DNA of 61,688 bases from Eutrophocola sp964490145 (GTDB lineage Bacteria; Pseudomonadota; Gammaproteobacteria; Pseudomonadales; Pseudohongiellaceae): assembly GCA_964490145.1 (NCBI GenBank), contig CAZBBS010000005.1, positions 1-61,688 of the forward strand. Direction: 5' to 3'. Below are positions 8,648 to 16,546 of this stretch, one piece after another. Position 1 is the first letter of the stretch, and each line of letters opens with the position of its first letter. The notes beneath the pieces were generated by a model. It did not search any database. It was not told where the DNA came from and saw nothing but the letters and a program-made list of their open reading frames with translations. The position numbers and the translations under genes were made by a program.

Positions 8648-9773
8648 GACTGTTTTCCTCAGCCTCTTTGCTTAACGGAATACTCAGTGTGAAGCAGGTA
8701 TGTCCTTCCTGGCTGTCACACTCGATAAGCCCGTTGTGGTTTTTCAGGATGTTCTGTGAGATTGACAGGCCCAGGCCGGTGCCATTGGCTCTGCCGCTGA
8801 TCAGGGGATAGAAAATATTTTCGATAATGCCCGGGCTGATACCGGGACCGTTATCGATGATTTCGATTCGGGCAACAAGGCGGTGCATGGTCGAGCCAAT
8901 AGTGACATGGCTGACGGCCCGGGTACGTAAAATGATTTTGGGTTTTACACCCTGCATGTCTGACTCTGTCAGGGCCTGCATGGCATTGCGGACAATGTTG
9001 AGCACGGCCTGGATGAGTTGGCTCAGGTCACCGGAAATATCGGGGATGCTGGGATCATAGTCCCTGACCAGTTCTATGGTGCCGCGGGTTTCTGCAATGA
9101 CAAGGTTATAGACGCGCTCCAGGATCTCATGGATGTTAATCTGCTGGATGGCGGGCTTTTTATACTGCCCTGTCAGACGGTCGATCAGGCCGACCAGTCG
9201 GTCGGTTTCCTCAATGATGACGTTGGTGTAGTCCTTCAGTTCCTTGTCTGTCAGTTCTTCAGCCAGCAGCTGTGCGGCACCACGGATGCCACCCAGGGGA
9301 TTCTTGATTTCATGGCCAAGCCCACGCACCAGGCCGAGCGTGGTTTCATGATTGGAAATCAGCATTTCCTTGCGGGTGATATTGTAGGAGCGATCCAGTT
9401 CCTGAAGCTCCAGCATAATGTAGGTATCGTTCTGGTAAATAAGCCGGCTGGCGGAGTAGTCCACGGTCATCCGGTTGGTGTTGGATTTGAGCAGCTGCAC
9501 CTTGCGGGCAATGAAGGTGATGCCGTTGTCCTTGACGCTTTGCAGGGCTTTCACCAGCTGCCTGGAATTATGCAGGATGTCGCCAATAAACAGGTCGTTG
9601 CAATGATTGGCACTGGTTTCCAGCAGGGCTTCAGCAGCTGGATTCATATAAATCAGGTGCAGGTCCTTATCCAGTACGATAACGGCCGTGGTCAGGTTAT
9701 CCAGGAGGCTGGTATTCAAATTCTCGGGTTTCAATTCGAGTCCAAAGTTGTCAGCAAGTAATCCGGCATTCAT
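8637..9773 (-). CDS. ntrB: Nitrogen regulation sensor histidine kinase NtrB
   Basis: NtrB is a soluble kinase/phosphatase for NtrC, controlled by PII protein. The 378-residue protein has a PAS domain (about 25-120), a dimerisation/phospho-acceptor helix with H154 in GLGHEIKNPLGG, and an HATPase domain with the N box (VLNIVRNAMQAL), DNGPGISP, and GTGLGLSI. There is no membrane segment, as expected for NtrB. AGAAGG precedes the ATG. In Pseudomonas and enterics glnA lies upstream in the same direction. Here the next gene upstream is the divergent thiI, and a sigma-54 promoter sits directly in front of ntrB. Confidence 0.97.
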   Translation of the reverse strand: MNAGLLADNFGLELKPENLNTSLLDNLTTAVIVLDKDLHLIYMNPAAEALLETSANHCNDLFIGDILHNSRQLVKALQSVKDNGITFIARKVQLLKSNTNRMTVDYSASRLIYQNDTYIMLELQELDRSYNITRKEMLISNHETTLGLVRGLGHEIKNPLGGIRGAAQLLAEELTDKELKDYTNVIIEETDRLVGLIDRLTGQYKKPAIQQINIHEILERVYNLVIAETRGTIELVRDYDPSIPDISGDLSQLIQAVLNIVRNAMQALTESDMQGVKPKIILRTRAVSHVTIGSTMHRLVARIEIIDNGPGISPGIIENIFYPLISGRANGTGLGLSISQNILKNHNGLIECDSQEGHTCFTLSIPLSKEAEENSHDR

Positions 9774-9807
9774 GGGGGCCTTCTCAATATTGAAGCAAAG
9801 TCCTCAA

Positions 9808-9823
9808 TGCAAGTTTTGCACCA
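9808..9823 (-). promoter_or_regulatory. Sigma-54 (-24/-12) promoter for ntrBC
   Basis: Read leftward the sequence is TGGTGCAAAACTTGCA, against the family consensus TGGCACGNNNNTTGCW. The invariant GG (9822-9821) and GC (9810-9809) have the required spacing. Transcription would start near 9797, giving a 24-nt leader before ntrB with AGAAGG as ribosome-binding site. The promoter was found by eye, but the spacing and both elements match well. Confidence 0.75.
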
Positions 9824-9874
9824 ATTTGTAGCACCCTTGTTTTCAAGGGAATCATAGCGGTTCCAGCTTAACAA

Positions 9875-9891
9875 TGCACCCGTATGGTGCG
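9875..9891. promoter_or_regulatory. NtrC binding site 1
   Basis: TGCACCCGTATGGTGCG matches the NtrC box TGCACC-N5-GGTGCA with 11 of 12 half-site bases. Its centre is about 86 bp upstream of the predicted ntrB start site, a normal enhancer distance. Confidence 0.75.
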
Positions 9892-9893
9892 CA

Positions 9894-9911
9894 TGCGCCA
9901 AAAATGGTGCA
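9894..9911. promoter_or_regulatory. NtrC binding site 2, with one extra spacer base
   Basis: TGCGCCAAAAATGGTGCA carries both half-sites (11 of 12 bases) but with a 6-bp rather than 5-bp spacer. It begins 3 bp after site 1, so adjacent dimers would lie about 19-20 bp apart. A further half-site GGCGCA follows at 9928-9933. Confidence 0.6.
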
Positions 9912-9969
9912 TTTATGGGGCAAAATTGGCGCATTGAGACAGTAAGAATACCTGCCGTGCCAATTTATA

Positions 9970-9975
9970 TATAAT
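9970..9975 (+). promoter_or_regulatory. Candidate -10 element for thiI
   Basis: A perfect TATAAT lies 31 bp before the thiI ATG. No convincing -35 element is found 16-18 bp upstream. NtrC boxes lie just upstream, so NtrC could affect thiI expression as well; this is inference. Confidence 0.35.
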
Positions 9976-10006
9976 GCCGCCCCACTGACTTGCCACTGTG
10001 GACCCC

Positions 10007-11467
10007 ATGAAATACCTGATCAAATATTCGCCGGAAATTACCATCAAGAGCCGACCGGTCAGAAACCGGTTTGCCAAGCAATTGAAGCGTAACCTGTCCA
10101 GGTTGCTATCCCGACTGGATGAAAGTATTACCGTGGAAGGCAACTGGGACTTCATTGCGGTGGATTTCCAGAGTGACAATCCAACCCTGGGTAAACAGGT
10201 TGAACAGGTACTGGCATCAACCCAGGGGATCTGCTTTTTTGAGCGTGTCAGACATTTCACCTTTTCGACCCTGGAAGACGTTTACACCCATACCTTGCCT
10301 GTTTTCAGTGAAAAACTGGCCGGCAAAACCTTTGCGGTACGCTGCAAGCGCACGGGGAAGCACACATTCAATTCCATGGATGTGGAGAAATTTGTTGGCG
10401 GCGGCCTTAACCAGAATACTCAGGCTGCCGGGGTGAGCCTGGGCAACCCTGAGGTACTGGTAAAACTGGAAATCAGGGGGAGTGATCTGTATGTGGTGGA
10501 AGCGCAGATTCCCGGGCTCAATGGTTTCCCGCTCGGTACCCAGGATGGGGTGTTGTCACTGATCTCAGGTGGTTTCGATTCTGCGGTTTCCAGCTACCTG
10601 TCGATGCGACGGGGCCTGTTGACCCATTTTTGCTTCTTCAATCTGGGTGGTCATGAACATGAAATTGCCGTCAAGGAAGTTGCCCTTTATCTTTGGCTGC
10701 GTTTCGGTTCCACCCATCCGGTGAAATTTGTGACTGTTCCTTTTGAAGAGGTAGTGGGCGAGATCCTGGAAAAAGTCGACAACTCCCAGATGGGCGTGGT
10801 GCTCAAACGCATGATGCTCAGGGCATCTACGCGGGTGGCCCGGCAGATGAAACTCGAAGCCCTGGTCACCGGCGAAAGTGTCGCCCAGGTCAGCAGCCAG
10901 ACCCTGCCCAACCTCGCCGTGATCGACAAGGTGACAGATCATCTGGTGCTCAGGCCGTTGGCCATGATGGAGAAACAGGAGATCGTTGATACGGCCAGGG
11001 CCATTGGCACAGAAGAGTTTTCCGCGGCCATTCCGGAATATTGCGGTGTCATATCCGTGAAACCGACGACCCGGGCCAGGATGCATCGCATTGAGCGGGA
11101 AGAGAGTCGCTTTGACTTTGCTGTGCTGGACAGGGCCATTGAAAATACCCAGATGGTGTCGATCGACAGAATTGAACTGCGGGCAGAGAAAACCCGGACC
11201 GAAATTGAGATTGTCAGCCAGCTGCCCAGTGACGGCGTCGTGGTGGATATCCGGCATCCGGATGAAGAAGAGCAAAAGCCCCTGGCTCTGGATAACCAGG
11301 ACGTCCTGAAAATTCCTTTCTATAAACTCAATTCAGCGTTCATGACTTTGGAGAAGGACAGGCAGTATTTTCTGTATTGTGAGAAAGGGATCATGAGCAA
11401 ACTGCATGCGGCTTACCTGCGGGAGCAGGGGGTTGAGAATGTGGGTGTTTTTCGGTCTGAAAAATAA
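10007..11467 (+). CDS. thiI: tRNA 4-thiouridine synthase / thiazole sulfur carrier ThiI
   Basis: ThiI adenylates U8 of tRNA and transfers persulfide sulfur to make s4U; it also feeds sulfur to thiamine synthesis. I use the ATG at 10007 (MKYLIKYSPEITIKS), giving 486 residues; an in-frame GTG lies 9 bp earlier. Domains: NFLD/THUMP (about 1-165), PP-loop ATPase with SGGFDS (about 180-195), and a C-terminal rhodanese (about 400-486). Both redox Cys are present: C346 in PEYCG and C458 in LYCEKG, 112 residues apart as in the E. coli enzyme. So this is the long, rhodanese-fused form. It diverges from ntrB. Confidence 0.97.
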   Translation: MKYLIKYSPEITIKSRPVRNRFAKQLKRNLSRLLSRLDESITVEGNWDFIAVDFQSDNPTLGKQVEQVLASTQGICFFERVRHFTFSTLEDVYTHTLPVFSEKLAGKTFAVRCKRTGKHTFNSMDVEKFVGGGLNQNTQAAGVSLGNPEVLVKLEIRGSDLYVVEAQIPGLNGFPLGTQDGVLSLISGGFDSAVSSYLSMRRGLLTHFCFFNLGGHEHEIAVKEVALYLWLRFGSTHPVKFVTVPFEEVVGEILEKVDNSQMGVVLKRMMLRASTRVARQMKLEALVTGESVAQVSSQTLPNLAVIDKVTDHLVLRPLAMMEKQEIVDTARAIGTEEFSAAIPEYCGVISVKPTTRARMHRIEREESRFDFAVLDRAIENTQMVSIDRIELRAEKTRTEIEIVSQLPSDGVVVDIRHPDEEEQKPLALDNQDVLKIPFYKLNSAFMTLEKDRQYFLYCEKGIMSKLHAAYLREQGVENVGVFRSEK

Positions 11468-11525
11468 AAAAAGAGTATTTGGCAGGGTTTAAGGCGCTAC
11501 CTTAAGTCAATCCAATCCTGGCAAG

Positions 11526-11625
11526 NNNNNNNNNNNNNNNNNNNNNNNNNNNNNNNNNNNNNNNNNNNNNNNNNNNNNNNNNNNNNNNNNNNNNNNNNNN
11601 NNNNNNNNNNNNNNNNNNNNNNNNN
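11526..11625. other. Assembly gap of 100 N
   Basis: A run of exactly 100 N lies in the thiI-typA intergenic region. A round number usually means a scaffolding placeholder of unknown true size, so genes could be missing here. Confidence 0.97.
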
Positions 11626-11728
11626 CCCCCCCTATCAATAAGTGAAACACGTATACACCCTCCCAAAACCCCGAAAAAATAAATCCTGCAACCGACCACT
11701 TTGCAGTGATGCAAAAACAAAGAACCTG

Positions 11729-11734
11729 TATAAT
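11729..11734 (+). promoter_or_regulatory. Candidate -10 element for typA
   Basis: TATAAT is preceded directly by TG. There is no good -35 at 17 bp. It supports the downstream TTG start at 11768 because longer upstream start codons would lie before the transcript. Confidence 0.4.
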
Positions 11735-11767
11735 CGCGCGTTTTTTAACCACCGGCAGGCCAAGACC

Positions 11768-13594
11768 TTGATCGAGAACATTCGCAACATCGCCATTATT
11801 GCTCACGTAGACCATGGTAAAACCACCCTGGTCGATAAACTGCTGCAGCAATCCGGCACCCTGGAAACCCGCGGCAAGGAAATCAAGCGGGTCATGGACT
11901 CCAATGATCAGGAAAAGGAGCGTGGTATCACCATCCTGGCCAAGAACACCGCGGTGAACTGGCAGGACTACCGCATCAATATTGTGGACACCCCCGGTCA
12001 CGCCGACTTTGGTGGTGAGGTGGAGCGTGTGCTGTCCATGGTCGACAGCGTGCTGCTGCTGGTGGATGCGGTTGACGGTCCCATGCCGCAGACCCGTTTC
12101 GTGACCCAGAAGGCCTTTGCCCGGGGACTGCATCCGATCGTTGTTATCAACAAGATCGACCGTGATGGCGCACGTCCTGACTGGGTGCTTGGTGAAGTCT
12201 TTGATCTTTTTGACCGCCTGGGCGCCACAGAAGAGCAGCTGGATTTTCCGGTGATCTATGCCTCCGCCCTGCAGGGGCAGGCAGGCCTTGAGCCGGACAG
12301 CCTCCAGGACAATATGGAAGACCTGTTCAAATTGATTGTGGACAAGGTCCCGGCGCCTGCTGTGAATATTGATGGTCCGCTGCAACTGCAAATCAGCGCT
12401 CTGGATTACAACTCCTATGTGGGTGTTATCGGTGTAGGCCGGATTACCCGCGGTAAGGTCAGGACCAACATGCCTGTGGTAGTGATTGACCGGGAAGGCA
12501 ACAAGCGTCGGGCCAAGATCGGCCAGGTCAAAACCTATCTGGGGCTGGAGCAGGTAGATGCAGAGTCAGCTCAGGCTGGCGATATCATCTGTGTTACCGG
12601 TATCGAAGAGCTGAATATCAGTGACACCCTTTGCGATCCTGAAACGCCCGAGGCTCTGCCCGCCCTGACCGTCGATGAACCGACCGTCACCATGACCTTC
12701 CAGGTCAATGACTCACCCTTTGCCGGGCAGGATGGAAAGTTCATCACCAGCCGCAATCTCAAGGATCGCCTGGAACGTGAGCTGATCCATAACGTGGCAC
12801 TGCGTGTCGAGCCAGGCGAAAGTCCTGAAAAATTCCGGGTCTCCGGGCGTGGTGAACTGCACCTGTCCGTGCTGATCGAAACCATGCGTCGTGAAGGCTA
12901 TGAACTGGCGGTGTCTCGCCCTGAAGTCATAACCAAGGTAATCGACGGTGAGCTGCATGAGCCGTTCGAACACCTGGTGATCGATGTCGAAGATGCCCAT
13001 CAGGGCGCCGTGATTGAAGAACTGGGTCTGCGCAAGGCGGAAATGCAGGATATGGTCACCGATGGCAAGGGCCGCGTGCGGATCAGTTTCGTTGTCCCCA
13101 CCCGTGGGTTGATTGGTTTCCGTACTCAGTTCCTGGGGCTGACGTCCGGCTCCGGCATCATGACCCATATCTTCGACCACTTCGGTCCGGTGAAAAAAGG
13201 CGATATCGCCAGTCGCAACAATGGTGTGCTGGTCTCCATGGTCAAGGGCAAGACCCTGGGCTATGCCCTGTACAACCTGCAGGATCGTGGTCGTCTGTTC
13301 ATTGAACCCAACAGTGAAGTGTATGAAGGCATGATCGTGGGACTGCACAGCCGTGAAAACGACCTGGTGGTCAATCCCACCAAGGCCAAGCAGCTGACCA
13401 ATATCCGTGCATCCGGCAGTGATGAGAATATCATCCTGACGCCGCCGATCCGGCACAGCCTGGAACAGGCCATGGAGTTCATCGAGCAGGATGAACTGGT
13501 GGAAATCACGCCGCACCATATCCGTTTGCGTAAACAGTTCCTGACGGAAAATGAACGCAAGCGTCGCAGTCGTGGCAGTGAGCTTCGGGGCTAG
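11768..13594 (+). CDS. typA: Ribosome-associated translational GTPase TypA/BipA
   Basis: TypA is an EF-G-like GTPase that acts on the ribosome under stress and in 50S assembly. I place the start at the TTG at 11768 (L/M-IENIRNIAIIAHVDHGKTT), giving 608 residues, matching the normal length and N-terminus. The upstream in-frame extension to 11642 is low-complexity leader. GTPase motifs: AHVDHGKTT (G1), RGITI (G2), DTPGHADF (G3), NKID (G4). Domains II, III, V and the unique C-terminal domain follow. A TATAAT lies 34 bp upstream of the TTG (11729-11734), so the mRNA leader would be short. The upstream gap hides the rest of the promoter region. Confidence 0.96.
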   Translation: MIENIRNIAIIAHVDHGKTTLVDKLLQQSGTLETRGKEIKRVMDSNDQEKERGITILAKNTAVNWQDYRINIVDTPGHADFGGEVERVLSMVDSVLLLVDAVDGPMPQTRFVTQKAFARGLHPIVVINKIDRDGARPDWVLGEVFDLFDRLGATEEQLDFPVIYASALQGQAGLEPDSLQDNMEDLFKLIVDKVPAPAVNIDGPLQLQISALDYNSYVGVIGVGRITRGKVRTNMPVVVIDREGNKRRAKIGQVKTYLGLEQVDAESAQAGDIICVTGIEELNISDTLCDPETPEALPALTVDEPTVTMTFQVNDSPFAGQDGKFITSRNLKDRLERELIHNVALRVEPGESPEKFRVSGRGELHLSVLIETMRREGYELAVSRPEVITKVIDGELHEPFEHLVIDVEDAHQGAVIEELGLRKAEMQDMVTDGKGRVRISFVVPTRGLIGFRTQFLGLTSGSGIMTHIFDHFGPVKKGDIASRNNGVLVSMVKGKTLGYALYNLQDRGRLFIEPNSEVYEGMIVGLHSRENDLVVNPTKAKQLTNIRASGSDENIILTPPIRHSLEQAMEFIEQDELVEITPHHIRLRKQFLTENERKRRSRGSELRG

Positions 13595-13652
13595 GCTATC
13601 ATAAGCCGGCAGGGGCCTGTCCCCGCATTCGTTAAGTAACAGGACGAAGAAC

Positions 13653-14090
13653 ATGCTGGCTTTGATACAACGGGTGTCCAATGCCAAGGTCGAGATAGCC
13701 GGAAACGTGGCCGGTGAAATCGGGCAGGGGCTGCTGGTTTTTCTCGGTGTCGAGAAAGATGATGACCGGGAACATGCCGATCGTCTGCTAAATAAAGTCC
13801 TGGCCTACCGGGTGTTTGCAGATGACGCCGGTAAGATGAACCTGAGTGTCAGCGATATCAAAGGTGGTCTGCTCGTCGTTTCCCAGTTCACGCTTGCCGC
13901 TGATACAGGTCGTGGTCTGCGTCCCAGCTTTTCCAGTGCCAAGCCGCCTGCAGAGGCGCAATCCCTCTACGATTACTTTGTCTCAGAGGCCAAAGCCAGC
14001 CATGATCAGGTAGCAACAGGGGAGTTTGCGGCGGATATGCAGGTGTCGCTGACCAATGATGGCCCTGTCACCTTTATGCTGAAGGGTTAG
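13653..14090 (+). CDS. dtd: D-aminoacyl-tRNA deacylase
   Basis: DTD hydrolyses D-amino acids (and Gly mischarged on tRNA-Ala) from tRNA, preventing D-residue incorporation. The 145 residues are the standard size. The signature SQFTLAAD (about residues 77-84) and the C-terminal NDGPVTFML motif carrying the Gly-cisPro element are both intact. It lies 58 bp after typA on the same strand and may share its transcript. The 3' end overlaps the convergent tatC by 17 bp. Confidence 0.97.
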   Translation: MLALIQRVSNAKVEIAGNVAGEIGQGLLVFLGVEKDDDREHADRLLNKVLAYRVFADDAGKMNLSVSDIKGGLLVVSQFTLAADTGRGLRPSFSSAKPPAEAQSLYDYFVSEAKASHDQVATGEFAADMQVSLTNDGPVTFMLKG

Positions 14091-14862
14091 TCCCTGAAGA
14101 TTCCGAAGACGCTTCCTCGTCTTCATCCTTGTGCAATATCTTCCCGGCAATGACGCCAAGTTCAAACAGCATCCACATGGGAATGGCCACAAAGGACTGT
14201 GATAAAGGGTCCTGTGGTGTCAGGAACATGCCTGCCACAAAACAGCCGATGATGATGTAAGGCCTTTTCTCGGACAGTTTTTTCGGTGTGGTAACGCCGG
14301 AAAAAATCAGTAGCAGGGTAGCGATGGGAATTTCAAACACCAGCCCGAACACCAGAAAGAGGGCCAGTACGAAATCCAGGTATTCAGTGATATCCGTCAT
14401 CACCGAAACCGTTTCCGGGGCACTGCTGACAAAGAAGGCGAACACGTAGTTGAAGACCAGGAAGTAGGCAAAGGCGATGCCGGCATAAAACAGGATGACG
14501 CTGGAAATCAGGATGGGCAGGGTGACCCGGATTTCATTTTTGTATAGCCCGGGAGAAATAAAAGCCCAGGCCTGGTGCAGGATGAAAGGCACGCCGGCAA
14601 ACAGGGCCGCATAGATTGACGTCTTGAAGGGAATCATGAATGGCGACGTGGGAGAGGTCGCGATCATGTTGGAGCCTGCCGGAAGCACATTCAGCAGGGG
14701 CTTGGAAATAAAGACGTAAAGGTCATTGCCCCAGGGGAAGAAACACAGGAACAACACCAACACTACCAGCAGGCAACGCAGCAGCCGGTCTCTGAGCTCA
14801 ATCAGGTGAGAAATCAGGGGCTGTTCTTTGGGATCGTGATCCAGGTCGTCGGTGTCAGTCAT
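14074..14862 (-). CDS. tatC: Sec-independent translocase subunit TatC
   Basis: TatC is the six-helix inner-membrane receptor for twin-arginine signal peptides. The 262-residue protein opens with the conserved cytoplasmic stretch PLISHLIELRDRLL and has six hydrophobic segments, including VPFILHQAWAFISPGLYKNE, the canonical loop before helix 3. The C-terminus is charged and acidic. It is the third gene of the leftward hisI-hisE-tatA-tatB-tatC cluster and starts 12 bp after tatB. At least one likely Tat substrate is encoded nearby (18332-19138). Confidence 0.97.
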   Translation of the reverse strand: MTDTDDLDHDPKEQPLISHLIELRDRLLRCLLVVLVLFLCFFPWGNDLYVFISKPLLNVLPAGSNMIATSPTSPFMIPFKTSIYAALFAGVPFILHQAWAFISPGLYKNEIRVTLPILISSVILFYAGIAFAYFLVFNYVFAFFVSSAPETVSVMTDITEYLDFVLALFLVFGLVFEIPIATLLLIFSGVTTPKKLSEKRPYIIIGCFVAGMFLTPQDPLSQSFVAIPMWMLFELGVIAGKILHKDEDEEASSESSGTNPSA

Positions 14863-14874
14863 GATGGGTCGTGT

Positions 14875-15375
14875 CTAGTTGTCACCAGCCGGTTTGTCCT
14901 GGGCAGGTTGTTCGTCGCTGCTGCTGGCGGGCTGTGGAGGCGTTTCCTCGGTGACAGGTTTCACCACCCGGGCGGCCGGATCACTGGTGGCCAGTTTTTC
15001 CACGGGGTCCGGTTCATCGCTATCTGAAGACGCGGCTGCTGAAGCGTTGCCGCCGGTCAAATCGGAAAATTCCTTTTTCAGGTTCAGGTCGTCCTTGACC
15101 GAGTCGGTTTCATTCTTGATGGACTGGACCGAATCATTGAATTGTTTCTTGGTGCTGTTGAACTTTTCCATGATGGCTTCATTACGAAGCTGCCGACGGA
15201 TTTCATCAGCGCCAACTTCCTGTTCAATTTCGCGCTTGATGTTATTGAAGCTGCGGCGCAAACGGCCAATCCATAGCCCCATGGTTTTCACGGCACCGGG
15301 CAGGCGCTCGGGCCCGAGCACCACCAGAGCTACGATGCAGATGACAATTAATTCAAAAAAACCGGGATCAAACAT
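14875..15375 (-). CDS. tatB: Sec-independent translocase subunit TatB
   Basis: TatB forms the receptor complex with TatC. The 166-residue protein starts MFDPGFFELIVICIVALVV: one membrane helix, then the hinge LGPERLPGAVKTMG and an amphipathic helix. A long charged and Pro/Ser-rich cytoplasmic tail follows (about 90-166). The conserved FxEL and GPERLP features separate it from TatA. It lies between tatA (46 bp upstream) and tatC. Confidence 0.95.
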   Translation of the reverse strand: MFDPGFFELIVICIVALVVLGPERLPGAVKTMGLWIGRLRRSFNNIKREIEQEVGADEIRRQLRNEAIMEKFNSTKKQFNDSVQSIKNETDSVKDDLNLKKEFSDLTGGNASAAASSDSDEPDPVEKLATSDPAARVVKPVTEETPPQPASSSDEQPAQDKPAGDN

Positions 15376-15421
15376 GGATTGCAGCTGTTACCCGCCTGTA
15401 AAGGCAGGTCCGGAGAATGTT

Positions 15422-15673
15422 TCAGGCCTGTTTTTCGTCGGCTGACTCGTCCACTTTTTCCGCTTTTACGTCAAAAGTGTCGCCATCATCCTGAATCTGG
15501 CTCTGGGTTGAAGATGAGGATTTGTCTTCGTCATCGTTCATGGCATTTTTGAACCCTTTCAGGGCACCGCCCAGGTCAGAGCCAATGTTCTTCAACTTCT
15601 TGGTGCCAAACACCAGAACAACGATCACCAGGATGATCAGCAGTTGTGTCATGCTAATACCGCCAAGTCCCAT
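15422..15673 (-). CDS. tatA: Sec-independent translocase subunit TatA
   Basis: TatA is the pore-forming subunit recruited to TatBC with substrate. The 83-residue protein has one N-terminal helix (TQLLIILVIVVLVFG), the hinge FGTKKLKNIG, the amphipathic helix DLGGALKGFKNAM and an acidic tail. The start is preceded by a perfect AGGAGGT ribosome-binding site, consistent with the higher amount of TatA needed relative to TatB and TatC. A hairpin with a T tail separates it from hisE. Confidence 0.96.
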   Translation of the reverse strand: MGLGGISMTQLLIILVIVVLVFGTKKLKNIGSDLGGALKGFKNAMNDDEDKSSSSTQSQIQDDGDTFDVKAEKVDESADEKQA

Positions 15674-15710
15674 GATTACCTCCTATAAAATCTTTGCTGT
15701 TTGCGAATGT

Positions 15711-15736
15711 AAAAACCGCAACCCCCAGGGGGCTGC
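15711..15736 (-). terminator. Terminator-like hairpin between hisE and tatA
   Basis: Read leftward, GCAGCCCCC pairs with GGGGGTTGC (one G-T wobble) and is followed by GGTTTTTAC. It starts 14 bp after the hisE stop. Transcripts of hisIE would partly stop here, and tatA would then need its own promoter or read-through. The loop is very tight, so the outer base pairs matter most. Confidence 0.5.
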
Positions 15737-15749
15737 CATTGTATCAGTG

Positions 15750-16082
15750 TTAACTCTTGCCGCGTGAAGCTTTTTCTTCCAGGCCGCTGACACCGAAACG
15801 GCGTTCGAGTTCTGCAAGAACGGCTTGCGGGCCTGTTCCTCTGTTGGCAAGCAGCACCAGTGTGTGGAACCACAGATCAGCGGTTTCGTAGACCAGGTGG
15901 TCAGTGTTGCCGTCCTGCTCGACCTCGCGAGCCGCTTCGATGGTCTCTTCGGCTTCCTCGGCCACTTTGGACAGGATTTTTTCCAGGCCCTTGTGATGCA
16001 GGCTGGCCACATAAGAGGAGCCGGGATCGGCGGACTTGCGTTCCTCAATGATCTGCGCCAGTTTTTGCAGGGTATCTGTCAT
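15750..16082 (-). CDS. hisE: Phosphoribosyl-ATP pyrophosphatase
   Basis: HisE hydrolyses phosphoribosyl-ATP to phosphoribosyl-AMP, the second step of histidine synthesis. The start is the ATG at 16082 (MTDTLQKLAQIIEER), giving 110 residues. The MazG-like metal site is visible in KVAEEAEETIEA and in YETADLWFH. It follows hisI by 5 bp. The separate hisI and hisE genes next to tatABC are the non-enteric arrangement; enterics have a fused hisIE. The terminal SRGKS ends just before a hairpin. Confidence 0.96.
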   Translation of the reverse strand: MTDTLQKLAQIIEERKSADPGSSYVASLHHKGLEKILSKVAEEAEETIEAAREVEQDGNTDHLVYETADLWFHTLVLLANRGTGPQAVLAELERRFGVSGLEEKASRGKS

Positions 16083-16087
16083 GTTAT

Positions 16088-16474
16088 TTAACCGTATATG
16101 TCTTCGGGCTGTTTGAGTACCGGATCGTTTTCGATCCATTGGCCATTCACCAGCTTCAGGAAATAGCAGCTCTCTCGCCCTGTGTGGCAGGCAATGCCGC
16201 CAAGCTGCTCGACCCGGTAAATGACACTGTCCTTGTCGCAGTCCAGATATATGCCGTGAAGCACCTGGACATGGCCGGAATCCTCGCCTTTACGCCAGAG
16301 TTTCTGACGGGAGCGGGACCAGTATATGGCCCGGTTTTCCTGGGCGGCCAGCGCCAGGGCGTCACGGTTTATCCAGGCCTGCATCAGTACCCTGCCGGTT
16401 TCCCAGTCCTGGGCGATGGCAGGCACCAGGCCGTCCGAGTTCCATTTGATCTGGTCAAGCCAGTCGCTAGTCAT
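16088..16474 (-). CDS. hisI: Phosphoribosyl-AMP cyclohydrolase
   Basis: HisI opens the purine ring of phosphoribosyl-AMP, the third step of histidine synthesis, and requires Zn2+ and Mg2+. The 128-residue protein has the Mg2+ site YLDCDKDSV and the zinc-binding Cys in DCDKD and ACHTGRESCYF. The motif AIYWSRSRQKLWRKGEDSG is canonical. It is the first gene of the leftward hisI-hisE-tat cluster, 72 bp after ubiB. Confidence 0.97.
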   Translation of the reverse strand: MTSDWLDQIKWNSDGLVPAIAQDWETGRVLMQAWINRDALALAAQENRAIYWSRSRQKLWRKGEDSGHVQVLHGIYLDCDKDSVIYRVEQLGGIACHTGRESCYFLKLVNGQWIENDPVLKQPEDIYG

Positions 16475-16546
16475 GCATGTTTTCCCGTTTCAGGGCCCAA
16501 GAATACTCTATTTTGGGGTGGTGAGTCAGAATTCAACCGTGCTGCC

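Noticed and set aside
9947..9962. Second leftward sigma-54-like promoter, CGTGCCA on the plus strand
   Set aside because: The -24 half is good, but the bases at the -12 position are not GC.
11489..11505. TTAAGG-CGCTA-CCTTAA hairpin after thiI as a terminator
   Set aside because: Short AT-rich stem without a T run; too weak to call.
11642..11767. N-terminal extension of typA
   Set aside because: Homologues start at the TTG at 11768, and the likely -10 box lies inside the extension.
12713..13687. 324-residue open frame antisense to typA and dtd
   Set aside because: Shadow of well-conserved genes on the other strand with no independent support.
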